Below, in pieces: positions 26,048 through 32,796 of a DNA stretch of 64,000 nucleotides. Numbering within the stretch: the stretch's first letter is position 1; each line of letters starts with the position of its first letter. The position numbers were made by a program, and so were the translations under genes. The notes under the pieces are model-generated. The model did not search any database and was not told the DNA's origin. It saw nothing but the letters and a program-made list of their open reading frames with translations. The DNA is from Polyangia bacterium. Lineage in GTDB: Bacteria > Myxococcota_A > Polyangia > Nannocystales > Nannocystaceae. The DNA lies in the NCBI GenBank assembly GCA_030429545.1, contig JAUIFF010000010.1, positions 124,001 to 188,000 on the forward strand. Reading direction: 5' to 3'.

Positions 26048-26257
26048 ATGAGTTCCCGATTTCGTCCGCCCACGATGCTTGCTCTCGCCCTTGCCTTCAC
26101 CCTGCCCCTTGGTTCAGGTTGTGACTCAGCCACAACCACAAAAGACTCCGCCCATCCCGAGAAGTCAAAATCGGACAAGGACGAGGCCAACAAGGACGAG
26201 ACCAACAAAGACGCCAATAAGGACGACGGGAAGTTCGAGCCCCCGCCGGCGACCTAG
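26048..26257 (+). CDS. Small lysine/aspartate-rich lipoprotein
   Basis: 69 aa. Signal peptide with lipobox (TLPLGSGC), then a 44-residue highly charged tail built from DKDEANKDE/TNKDANKDD-like repeats and no fold. It may be an envelope charge spacer. It sits 4 bp before the start of the downstream membrane-protein gene, so co-expression is likely. Confidence 0.6.
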   Translation: MSSRFRPPTMLALALAFTLPLGSGCDSATTTKDSAHPEKSKSDKDEANKDETNKDANKDDGKFEPPPAT

Positions 26258-26261
26258 CTAG

Positions 26262-27278
26262 GTGCTCATGCCAGCAATGCCACAGCAAACCGAGCGCACC
26301 TGGCTATATGGTCGCCGGTTTGACCTCATGCTGATCGTCGGGGTGTTGGCCCTCGCACTGGTACTCGGCGGGGTCGCCAGCCTCAGCGCCGAGTTATTTG
26401 CCACCATCTTGCTGCTCGATTTTTGGCTGCTGGCCTATCCCCACGTTGCCTCAACCTTTACGCGCGTTGCCTGCGATCGTGGCCGCGTGCGCCAGCACTG
26501 GGTTTTACTGTTTGCACTTCCGCCGCTTGTGTTTGGGGGGACAGCAGCCCTGACGCTTGGGGCCGGCGTGCTCGCCCTCAACACCCTGTACTTTACCTGG
26601 CAGACCTGGCACTACACCCGACAAAGTTACGGTATTGCCCGGGCATATGCCCGCAAGGCCGGCGAGCCTTTGCGCGGTGACAACCTCAGTACCCTGCTGA
26701 TTTACCTGTTTCCACTGTGGGGATACCTCCACCGCGCCGCCCAGGGCCATGACACATTTTACGGCATGCCGCTGTTCCTGCCCGCGATTCCCACCTGGTT
26801 CGAATATATCGTTGCCGGGACAACATTGGCTGTCTTCGCGGCGTGGGTATTTCGTGCACTCAAATCCCGTTGCCGCAGCAGCCTCCCCCACAATTTATTT
26901 GTCCTTTCACATATTGTAATATCAACAGTTTCCTATCTGGTGATGGGCGATATTACTGAGGGTTGGTTATTTATCAACATTTGGCATAACGCCCAGTACC
27001 TCCTGTTTGTATGGGCTGCCAATGTCAGGCGCCACCACCAAGCGCAACCGGTCACGTGGTTTTCGCGGCTATGCCAACCTCGCCGGGCGCTGTGGTACGC
27101 GATCGTCTGTTTTGTCCTCGGAGGGCTGTTTTATTCGCTGCTCGGTGCGATCCTTGGCCGCTCGACGTGGAACATTTTGCCGCTGGTCCTGATCGGACAT
27201 ATGGCCGTAAACTTCCATCACTACCTGATCGACGCGGTCATCTGGCGTCGTCGCAAACGCATCGAGTTACCCACATGA
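26262..27278 (+). CDS. Polytopic membrane protein with conserved-looking His motifs
   Basis: About 338 aa from GTG 26262 (ATG 26268 and 26277 are alternatives). Around eight hydrophobic segments span the protein. Histidines sit at membrane-proximal positions in AYPHVAST, WQTWHYTRQSYG, LINIWHNAQYLLF and VNFHHYLIDAVIWR, which suggests metal or haem coordination as in membrane di-iron or carotenoid-cleaving enzymes. I do not recognise the family and give no function. The final HHYLIDAVIWR motif followed by RRRKR is a distinctive signature to search with. Confidence 0.75.
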   Translation: MLMPAMPQQTERTWLYGRRFDLMLIVGVLALALVLGGVASLSAELFATILLLDFWLLAYPHVASTFTRVACDRGRVRQHWVLLFALPPLVFGGTAALTLGAGVLALNTLYFTWQTWHYTRQSYGIARAYARKAGEPLRGDNLSTLLIYLFPLWGYLHRAAQGHDTFYGMPLFLPAIPTWFEYIVAGTTLAVFAAWVFRALKSRCRSSLPHNLFVLSHIVISTVSYLVMGDITEGWLFINIWHNAQYLLFVWAANVRRHHQAQPVTWFSRLCQPRRALWYAIVCFVLGGLFYSLLGAILGRSTWNILPLVLIGHMAVNFHHYLIDAVIWRRRKRIELPT

Positions 27279-27336
27279 GCCCGGTACACGGCGGATTTCA
27301 TTACCCGGCTCCGGCCACAACTGGTAAAGTGGAACG

Positions 27337-27918
27337 GTGACTCGACTTCTGATTGTTCCGCGTTGGTCTGGCCGGGCTTCGAGTGATTGGTACCCGTGGC
27401 TTCAACACCAACTCGAAACCCGGTACCCGGAGCTATTTACCGATGTTCACATCTTCGAGTACCCCACCCCCGATGCGCCTGAGATTGCAGAAACACTGGC
27501 GGCCCTGACAACGACATTCGACGAGTTTCGGGCCACCTGGTCCGACCTTGTGTTGGTCGGCCACAGCGTAGGCTGCCAAGCCCTGTTGCGCGCCCTAGCC
27601 CACTCGGGCATGACATCGCCGGCGCGGGGATTGCTATGTGTTGCTGGCTGGTGGGATATCGACGAGCCCTGGCCCACGATTCGTCCATGGATCGAGCGGG
27701 TTTTCGACCCCAAAAGTGCCGCAACCGTCGCAGGACGGGTCGATGTTCTGCTGTCGAACAACGACCCATTTACGCAAAACTGGCAAAAAAACTGTGAAGA
27801 GTGGATGGCGCAACTCAACGCCGAAGTCACGGTGGTTCCGGGGGCCAAACACTTTAACGGCGAGCAGGAACCCGCAGTTTTTGAGGCCCTACTCAAACTG
27901 TGTCAGCGCCAACGATGA
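27337..27918 (+). CDS. RBBP9/YdeN-like serine hydrolase
   Basis: 193 aa, the normal size for this alpha/beta-hydrolase subfamily. The nucleophile elbow is GHSVGC, the acid is in LSNNDPFT and the His in PGAKHFNG; the N-terminal PRWSGRASSDWYPWL matches the family's W-rich start. It is cytoplasmic, with no signal. The natural substrate of RBBP9-type enzymes is mostly unknown. The start is GTG 27337, 58 bp after the membrane-protein gene. Confidence 0.88.
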   Translation: MTRLLIVPRWSGRASSDWYPWLQHQLETRYPELFTDVHIFEYPTPDAPEIAETLAALTTTFDEFRATWSDLVLVGHSVGCQALLRALAHSGMTSPARGLLCVAGWWDIDEPWPTIRPWIERVFDPKSAATVAGRVDVLLSNNDPFTQNWQKNCEEWMAQLNAEVTVVPGAKHFNGEQEPAVFEALLKLCQRQR

Positions 27919-27934
27919 GCGCCGGCCACCCCAC

Positions 27935-28249
27935 TCACTTCGCAGGGAGCGGAGTGGGCAACGCCTGTTGATTGGGGCCTAGATTATCCCCTGGCCGTAG
28001 TACGACCATGTTTTGACAATCACATTCTCCCACGCGCCACCGGTTGCACTGGTAAACCCAACCACTTGTACCGTCGGTCGTTGGCCCCTCGCCTGTGCTC
28101 ATTTCCCCGTGGTGGTCGACGCATCGGTCGATGCTTGCGGTCGTGGCCGTGTCATCACTGTCATCTTCGATCGTGCAGCCACTGAGGCCTAGGCAGGTAA
28201 CAGCTGCCGTCACAAAAAAAGTCGCTACTTTGTTGGTGTTTGGGAACAT
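27935..28249 (-). CDS. Small Cys-rich lipoprotein
   Basis: 104 aa from ATG 28249, preceded by a good Shine-Dalgarno (AGGAG 7 nt upstream); the frame stays open further upstream but the SD and signal peptide fix this start. Lipobox CLGLSGC is followed by a short acidic linker and a domain with several Cys (DRCVDHH, VYQCNRW, GECDCQN) that could form disulfides. Function unknown. It is transcribed divergently from the DUF7873-like gene across a 186-bp shared region. Confidence 0.7.
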   Translation of the reverse strand: MFPNTNKVATFFVTAAVTCLGLSGCTIEDDSDDTATTASIDRCVDHHGEMSTGEGPTTDGTSGWVYQCNRWRVGECDCQNMVVLRPGDNLGPNQQALPTPLPAK

Positions 28250-28367
28250 TGCTCTACTCCTATAATCTTGTGGTTTGTCGGGGCTTTCGTGCGCCCCACT
28301 TCGGGAGTCCCCGCACCAACTTTTCGGTTTGCGTCGCGCGAAATAATTTTTTTTCGACAGCTCGCTT

Positions 28368-28384
28368 TTGCCACTTGTTTTGCG
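28368..28384 (+). promoter_or_regulatory. Possible sigma-54-like promoter (one key mismatch)
   Basis: TTGCCAC-N5-TTGCG has the exact -24/-12 spacing of sigma-54 promoters (12 bp between the element G residues), but the invariant GG is GC here. It lies about 52 bp upstream of ATG 28436. An ACAAA-C-TTTGT dyad at 28385-28395 with flanking GTTTTG and CAAAAC overlaps the expected start site and could be an operator. The mismatch makes this weak. Confidence 0.25.
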
Positions 28385-28435
28385 ACAAACTTTGTGACAC
28401 AAAACGCCTCGTTATCTCGTAGAGAGGGTAGGAAC

Positions 28436-29224
28436 ATGGCTGACAAAACACCCCTTCTTCATGAAATTCTTGCAGTTGAGCAGGATGTGAAGGCCAAGGC
28501 CGAGCGCGCGCGGAGTCAGGCAATTGACACGTTTCGCTCTAAAATTTCGCACTTTAGCGGCATCCGTCGCACCTTTCGCCCGTTCGCGGTCGACGAAGCC
28601 CTCGGCCAAACCGGCGGAGAACGGCTCGAGGCCGAAACCCGCCTGGCAAAGACCGTCAACGACGAACTCGCCAAGGTGATGCGCGAGGTTGGAAAATCCA
28701 TCGATATCGGGCTGCGTCTCGACGAGGCCAATACCCGGGCCAAGGCCGACATTGTGGTAGACGGCAAGGTCTTGGTAGAAAATGTACCTGCAACTTTTTT
28801 GTTGCAACTCGAGCGTCGCCTACGCGAGCTGCGGGCAGTGTTCAAAGAAGCTCCAACCTACGACCCGGTACGGCTTTGGAGTTCCGACCCATCCGCTGAC
28901 AAGAAGCACGTTTTGCGGGCTGAACCGGTGGTGACGATTCGCAAGCAACGCTCGCGGAAGTACAACGTGATGTACGAAGCAACCAAGGAGCACCCGGCTC
29001 AGGTGGATGTTGTCGAAGTCGATGAACCCGTCGGTGAAATCCGCTCCTACGAGTGGACCGGTATGCTTTCGACCGGCAAGAAGGCTGCCCTACTCGAGCA
29101 GCTCGACCGTTTACTAGCAGCCGTCAAACAGGCACGTTCCCGCGCCAACACAACACCTATCGACAAGCACCAAAAAATGGCCACCGTGATCCGCGAATTC
29201 TTGCTCGCGCCGATCGAAGGTTGA
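28436..29224 (+). CDS. DUF7873-like protein, associated with downstream tRNA-like RNAs
   Basis: 262 aa from ATG 28436, with a purine-rich SD (AGAGAGGGTAGG) just upstream; an in-frame ATG at 28268 lacks homology. The sequence follows the pattern I remember for the DUF7873 family found in actinobacteria and their phages: LHEILAVEQDVK at the start, FSGIRRTFRPF, ADIVVDGKVLVENVPATFLL, EATKEHPAQVDVVEVDEPVG, then a C-terminal helix pair (LLEQLDRLLAAVKQAR). No catalytic motif is known to me. It is mainly alpha-helical with a central beta part and has no signal or membrane segment. The two tRNA-like genes and terminator follow on the same strand without another gene between. Confidence 0.72.
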   Translation: MADKTPLLHEILAVEQDVKAKAERARSQAIDTFRSKISHFSGIRRTFRPFAVDEALGQTGGERLEAETRLAKTVNDELAKVMREVGKSIDIGLRLDEANTRAKADIVVDGKVLVENVPATFLLQLERRLRELRAVFKEAPTYDPVRLWSSDPSADKKHVLRAEPVVTIRKQRSRKYNVMYEATKEHPAQVDVVEVDEPVGEIRSYEWTGMLSTGKKAALLEQLDRLLAAVKQARSRANTTPIDKHQKMATVIREFLLAPIEG

Positions 29225-29348
29225 GCCGACAACACACAGTTCCTACGGGTATAGACTTTGATTTATCCTGATCTTGAGTGTCAAAACCCCAACTTTCCGC
29301 ATGACCGCGGCGAGTTGGCTTGAGGCTATTACCCGCAGGTTTAGACCA

Positions 29349-29390
29349 CAGACCAGCCCCGTATGTGAGAGGAGTTTTTCCGGGGGTCTG
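29349..29390 (+). other. Leader hairpin competing with the permuted tRNA-like fold
   Basis: CAGAC (29349-29353) pairs with GTCTG (29386-29390), and CCCCG (29357-29361) with CGGGG (29381-29385); a 3-nt bulge separates the two helices. The right arm overlaps GGGGGTCT (29382-29389), which also pairs perfectly with 29461-29468. The two structures are mutually exclusive, so the RNA could switch. Confidence 0.5.
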
Positions 29391-29468
29391 CGCGAAAATG
29401 GAGGTTCGAATCCTCCCCGATTGTAACTCGGTCGTTCAACGGTAGGACATCGCGATCAAAAGACCCCC
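29382..29468 (+). ncRNA. Circularly permuted tRNA-like RNA
   Basis: tRNA parts occur in permuted order. Anticodon-stem 3' strand CGCGA (29391-29395); 4-nt variable loop; T-stem GGAGG/CCTCC with canonical TTCGAAT loop (29400-29416); CCGA-TTGTAAC-TCGG (29417-29431) in place of the open acceptor; TC; D-arm GTTC-AACGGTA-GGAC (29434-29448) with A14- and GG-type positions; A; anticodon-stem 5' strand TCGCG (29450-29454). The outer ends continue as a perfect 8-bp helix GGGGGTCT/AGACCCCC, separated by G on one side and ATCAAA on the other. If read as a 7-bp acceptor, 5 of 7 pairs form. The closed loop TTGTAAC resembles a Tyr (GUA) anticodon loop. No group I intron core was found. Confidence 0.65.
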
Positions 29469-29502
29469 ACGTCCCACCTGTCACCATGGGCAAATTGGTC
29501 TC

Positions 29503-29575
29503 GCAGGGATCGTCTAATGGACAAGATACTCCCCTGACAAGGAAGCGATGCGGGTTCGAATCCCGGCTCCCTGCT
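29503..29575 (+). tRNA. tRNA-Val(GAC)-like gene with structural defects
   Basis: Acceptor stem GCAGGGA/TCCCTGC pairs perfectly (7 bp). The D-arm is GTCT-AATGGACA-AGAT, the anticodon loop CTGACAA (anticodon GAC, valine) and the T-loop TTCGAAT. Defects: a C-A mismatch in the anticodon stem, a G-G mismatch or bulged base in the T-stem with one extra C before the acceptor strand, a 4-nt variable loop, and T where tRNA-Val normally has A at the discriminator. CCA is not encoded. It may be a degenerate or non-translational tRNA, paired with the permuted element 34 bp upstream. Confidence 0.65.
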
Positions 29576-29610
29576 GGGCACACCATTTACACCGGTGTGC
29601 CCTCTTTTTA
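29576..29610 (+). terminator. Strong intrinsic terminator directly after the tRNA-Val-like gene
   Basis: GGGCACACC (29576-29584) and GGTGTGCCC (29594-29602) form a perfect 9-bp stem with a 9-nt loop, followed by TCTTTTTA. It starts at the base after the tRNA discriminator, so it ends a transcript containing both tRNA-like elements and possibly the DUF7873-like gene. Confidence 0.85.
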
Positions 29611-29766
29611 TATTTCGGCAAGCAGACTTTTGTATCATCAATAACTAAAGTGCACTTACATCTTTATTTACGAAGGACAACCGAGACACCGAGCTGCCAC
29701 ACCTGAGCGAATTCGAACAGACAAGGCGCATCATCGCCCAGTTCGGGGTTTGTCGGATCTTCGGCT

Positions 29767-32670
29767 ATGCTCCGCCTAGCGATGCCCGGGCAAACACGTG
29801 TTGGCGCAACCGCGTCCGGTCCATCCCGGTCGCCGTTTGTGATTCCCCAGGGCAGTAAAATCAGCCGGTTTGTCGTTCTCTCGCGCCTGGGGTCTGGCTC
29901 GATGGGTGTTGTGTATTCGGCCTACGACCCCGAACTCGACCGTAAAGTCGCACTCAAACTGCTGCGCCCGGGCCTGGCCTCAAAACCCGAAGAGTCGCAG
30001 GCGATCGCCCGCAAACGACTGCTGCGTGAGGCTCAGGCCCTCGCCAAACTTTCGCATCCCAACGTCATCACGATCCACGACGTCGGCCTTCACCGCAAAA
30101 ATGTCTGGCTGGCGATGGAGTACATCGACGGCGAGACCTTTCGCCAGTGGTTGAAAACACCACGGACCTGGCGAGAAGTTGTAGGCACACTGATCGCAGC
30201 GGGCCGGGGATTGGCTGCGGCCCATCGCGCCAACCTGATGCACCGCGACTTCAAACCCGACAACATTATGGTCGATCGCGATGGCCGGGTGCGTGTGATG
30301 GATTTGGGACTTGCGCGGGCAAGTGACGAACTTGAACCACCGGTTGAGGTCGACCCCGACCTAGAGCTCAACCACTCGAACGACTCGGACCTACTCAGCG
30401 CACAGGTCACGCGCGTAGGTAGTTTGCTGGGAACTCCTCCCTATATGTCCCCAGAGCAACTCAAGAGCGAACCCTACGACGCCCGCGCCGATATTTTCGC
30501 CTTTTGCGTCACGCTTTGGGAGGCACTTTTTGGAAAGCGCCCGTTTTCGGGTTCGACCTACATGGCCCTTACGACAAATGTCCTAAAGTGCAAGTTCGAC
30601 GAACCTCCGGCCAGGCCGCGGGTTCCCGCGTGGCTGCGCAAGATCTGCCTCAAGGGTTTTGCTGCGGCCGACGACCGCTGGCAATCCATGACGCCGGTGC
30701 TCGAGGCACTCGAACGCGGCCTCGCCCGCGACCGCTGGCGCCGAGGTTTCGTGGTCGCCGGGGCAGGAGCCCTCGCCTGTGCTGCCTTTGCCGGGTATTG
30801 GCAACTCAAGCGAGTTCAGGCCTTGAACGCGTGTGAAGTACACGCGCGGGAAATTGAGACAACGTGGAACGCCGATGTTCGCGGCAAACTCCACGCCTCC
30901 TTAATCGCTACCGGTTCGCCCAACGCTGAAGCGACGTTTAGCCGCATCACGCCGATTCTCGATGACCATCGCACTGCCTGGCAAACGGTCCGCCGGGACA
31001 TCTGCGAGTTCGAAACGGTTGAATATACATGGGATCCTGAGCTTGTACAGAAGGCCACATGGTGCCTCGAACAGCGGCGCATCGCCCTCGATGCCCTCAT
31101 CGCCCTGCTGCTCGACGTCGACTCGGACAGCATTCACAAGGCGGTCGCCAGCGCATCGCGGGTACGCCGGGCGGGACCCTGTGCCGAGCCGTTTTATCTA
31201 CACACAATGCCACCGGCACCGACAGACCGTGAGAACATTCGGCCGGTTGTCCAGCAGCTGTTTGCTGCCAATGCCAGCCGTGGTGCAGGCCGGTTTAACG
31301 AGGCACACGAACGTGCCGAGCAGGCCCTTGCGGCGGCGACCGAACTCGACTGGCCCCCACTCACAGCTCAGGCTTACCAGACCCTTGGCACCGCCCTGCA
31401 ACAACTCGGGCAGTACGCCGAGTCTGAAGCCGCCCTCGAAGAGGCGTTTATCCTTGCATCTACAATAGATGCCCACGAAATCGCTGCCAGTACCGGCATC
31501 AGCCTGATCGAGACGGTCGGCCTTCGTCTCGCTCGGACCCAGGATGGCCTGCGTTGGTGGCGGCTGACACAGGCGAGCATTGAGCACCTGCAGGCGCAAA
31601 CCAAGATGATCTATCAGGGCTTTGGCCTCGACCTACTCGCCGGCCTTCACTATCAACAGGGAGAGTACGAGCAAGCCCGCGATACCGTCGAGAAGTCGCT
31701 CGAGCTGCGTCGTCAAGCCCTCGGCGAAATCCACCCGTCGTATGCAAGCGGCCTGCTCAACCTCGCGTTTGTCCACCTCGAACTCGGTGATCACCAACAG
31801 GCTGTCGTACTCGGAAAAAAAGCCCTGACCCTCAAACAGCAAGTCCACGGCGAGCATCACCCAAGTGTTGGGCATGCTCTGGCGGCGGTGGCCACCCTGC
31901 TGTCGATCGAAGGCGACCACGAAGGTGCCAAACAAAACCTCGAGGACGGCCTGGCGATTCAACGCGGGGCGGTCGCTAAAAACAGTCCCGTCCTCACCGA
32001 CACGCTGAACAATCTCGGGCTGACCTATCACGCCCTCGGAGAGGAAAAGCAGGCGATTGCCAGGATCCGCGAATCCCTGGCAATCAGTCGCGAGGCGTTT
32101 GGCGAACAACATGTGCGGGTGGCCGGATCACTCGAAGCCTGGGTTGCCATTGAAATCGATCTCAAGCGTTACCGCCGAGCAAAAAAACGGATCCAAACAG
32201 TGCTCGAGATGCGAGAGAAGTTGCAAAAACCGAATCATCCCGATGTCGGCGGCGCGAGGATAAAGCTGGGGACGATCTATTGGCACACGGGGAAGTACGA
32301 CCGGGCGGAGATCGAGTTCAAACGCGCGCTCGATATTTGGAGCAACTCGCTTGGCGAGGAGCATGTTCGTCTCGCCGAAGCATGGACGGGGCTCGCTCGG
32401 ATCGCCCTCGAGCGTCAGGAGTTTGCTCAGGCCCTTGAACTCGCCCAGCGAGCCATCGCAAGGCGGCAACAGGCGCGTGCACGACCGTTGCAGCTCGCCG
32501 AAAGTCAGTTCTTGCTGGCCCGGGCGCTGGCGGCCCACAACCCCGAGCACGACCTTGCTAAGGCGCGCACGCTCGCAGTCGATGCCCGACGCACGTTTCA
32601 GCGGGTAGGCGGCGAACATGCCCCACTTGGCCAACTCAACGTATTTATCAAGCAGCTGGACGACCGCTAA
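29767..32670 (+). CDS. Membrane-anchored Ser/Thr protein kinase with TPR ectodomain
   Basis: 967 aa. Kinase domain at about residues 34-315: Gly loop GSGSMG (42-47), Lys in VALKLL, HRDFKPDN (159-166), metal-binding DLG (179-181) instead of the common DFG, and GTPPYMSPE. One transmembrane segment follows (about 325-345, VVAGAGALACAAFAGY). The ectodomain begins with a helical Cys-containing region similar to that of the kinase at 7845 (NACEVHAREIETTWNADVRGKLH versus TSCETAAADIATTWSETRRQNIH) and then has at least six TPR units (ESALEEAF, YEQARDTVEKSLELRRQ, HQQAVVLGKKALTLKQQ). It probably links an extracytoplasmic signal to phosphorylation. Confidence 0.92.
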   Translation: MLRLAMPGQTRVGATASGPSRSPFVIPQGSKISRFVVLSRLGSGSMGVVYSAYDPELDRKVALKLLRPGLASKPEESQAIARKRLLREAQALAKLSHPNVITIHDVGLHRKNVWLAMEYIDGETFRQWLKTPRTWREVVGTLIAAGRGLAAAHRANLMHRDFKPDNIMVDRDGRVRVMDLGLARASDELEPPVEVDPDLELNHSNDSDLLSAQVTRVGSLLGTPPYMSPEQLKSEPYDARADIFAFCVTLWEALFGKRPFSGSTYMALTTNVLKCKFDEPPARPRVPAWLRKICLKGFAAADDRWQSMTPVLEALERGLARDRWRRGFVVAGAGALACAAFAGYWQLKRVQALNACEVHAREIETTWNADVRGKLHASLIATGSPNAEATFSRITPILDDHRTAWQTVRRDICEFETVEYTWDPELVQKATWCLEQRRIALDALIALLLDVDSDSIHKAVASASRVRRAGPCAEPFYLHTMPPAPTDRENIRPVVQQLFAANASRGAGRFNEAHERAEQALAAATELDWPPLTAQAYQTLGTALQQLGQYAESEAALEEAFILASTIDAHEIAASTGISLIETVGLRLARTQDGLRWWRLTQASIEHLQAQTKMIYQGFGLDLLAGLHYQQGEYEQARDTVEKSLELRRQALGEIHPSYASGLLNLAFVHLELGDHQQAVVLGKKALTLKQQVHGEHHPSVGHALAAVATLLSIEGDHEGAKQNLEDGLAIQRGAVAKNSPVLTDTLNNLGLTYHALGEEKQAIARIRESLAISREAFGEQHVRVAGSLEAWVAIEIDLKRYRRAKKRIQTVLEMREKLQKPNHPDVGGARIKLGTIYWHTGKYDRAEIEFKRALDIWSNSLGEEHVRLAEAWTGLARIALERQEFAQALELAQRAIARRQQARARPLQLAESQFLLARALAAHNPEHDLAKARTLAVDARRTFQRVGGEHAPLGQLNVFIKQLDDR

Positions 32671-32796
32671 TCCTCGGTACTTTGAGCGAATGTACAGACT
32701 CAGGCCTGTTGCAGTTTGCCCCGGTCCCATGTGAGAAACTTCGTTTGCAGCGAATACGCTCCAAGCTGTGCTACAGTCCGAAACCCAGCCAACGGC

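Larger units (their letters stand above)
29225..29766. other. 542-bp gene-free interval holding the tRNA-like locus
   Basis: From left to right: 29225-29348, AT-richer leader with no recognised element; a hairpin at 29349-29390; the permuted tRNA-like fold at 29382-29468; a 34-bp spacer; a tRNA-Val-like gene at 29503-29575; a terminator at 29576-29610; then 29611-29766, an AT-rich stretch before the next kinase gene in which nothing was recognised. Confidence 0.7.

Noticed and set aside
29382..29468. Permuted (two-piece) tmRNA
   Set aside because: A complete D-arm is present and no tag-coding or pseudoknot region was seen; tmRNA lacks a true D-stem.
29341..29500. Natural permuted group I intron-exon arrangement (circular tRNA)
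   Set aside because: The order of the tRNA halves fits, but only about 34 bases follow the 5' half before the next tRNA and no P3-P8/P7 core was recognised on either side.
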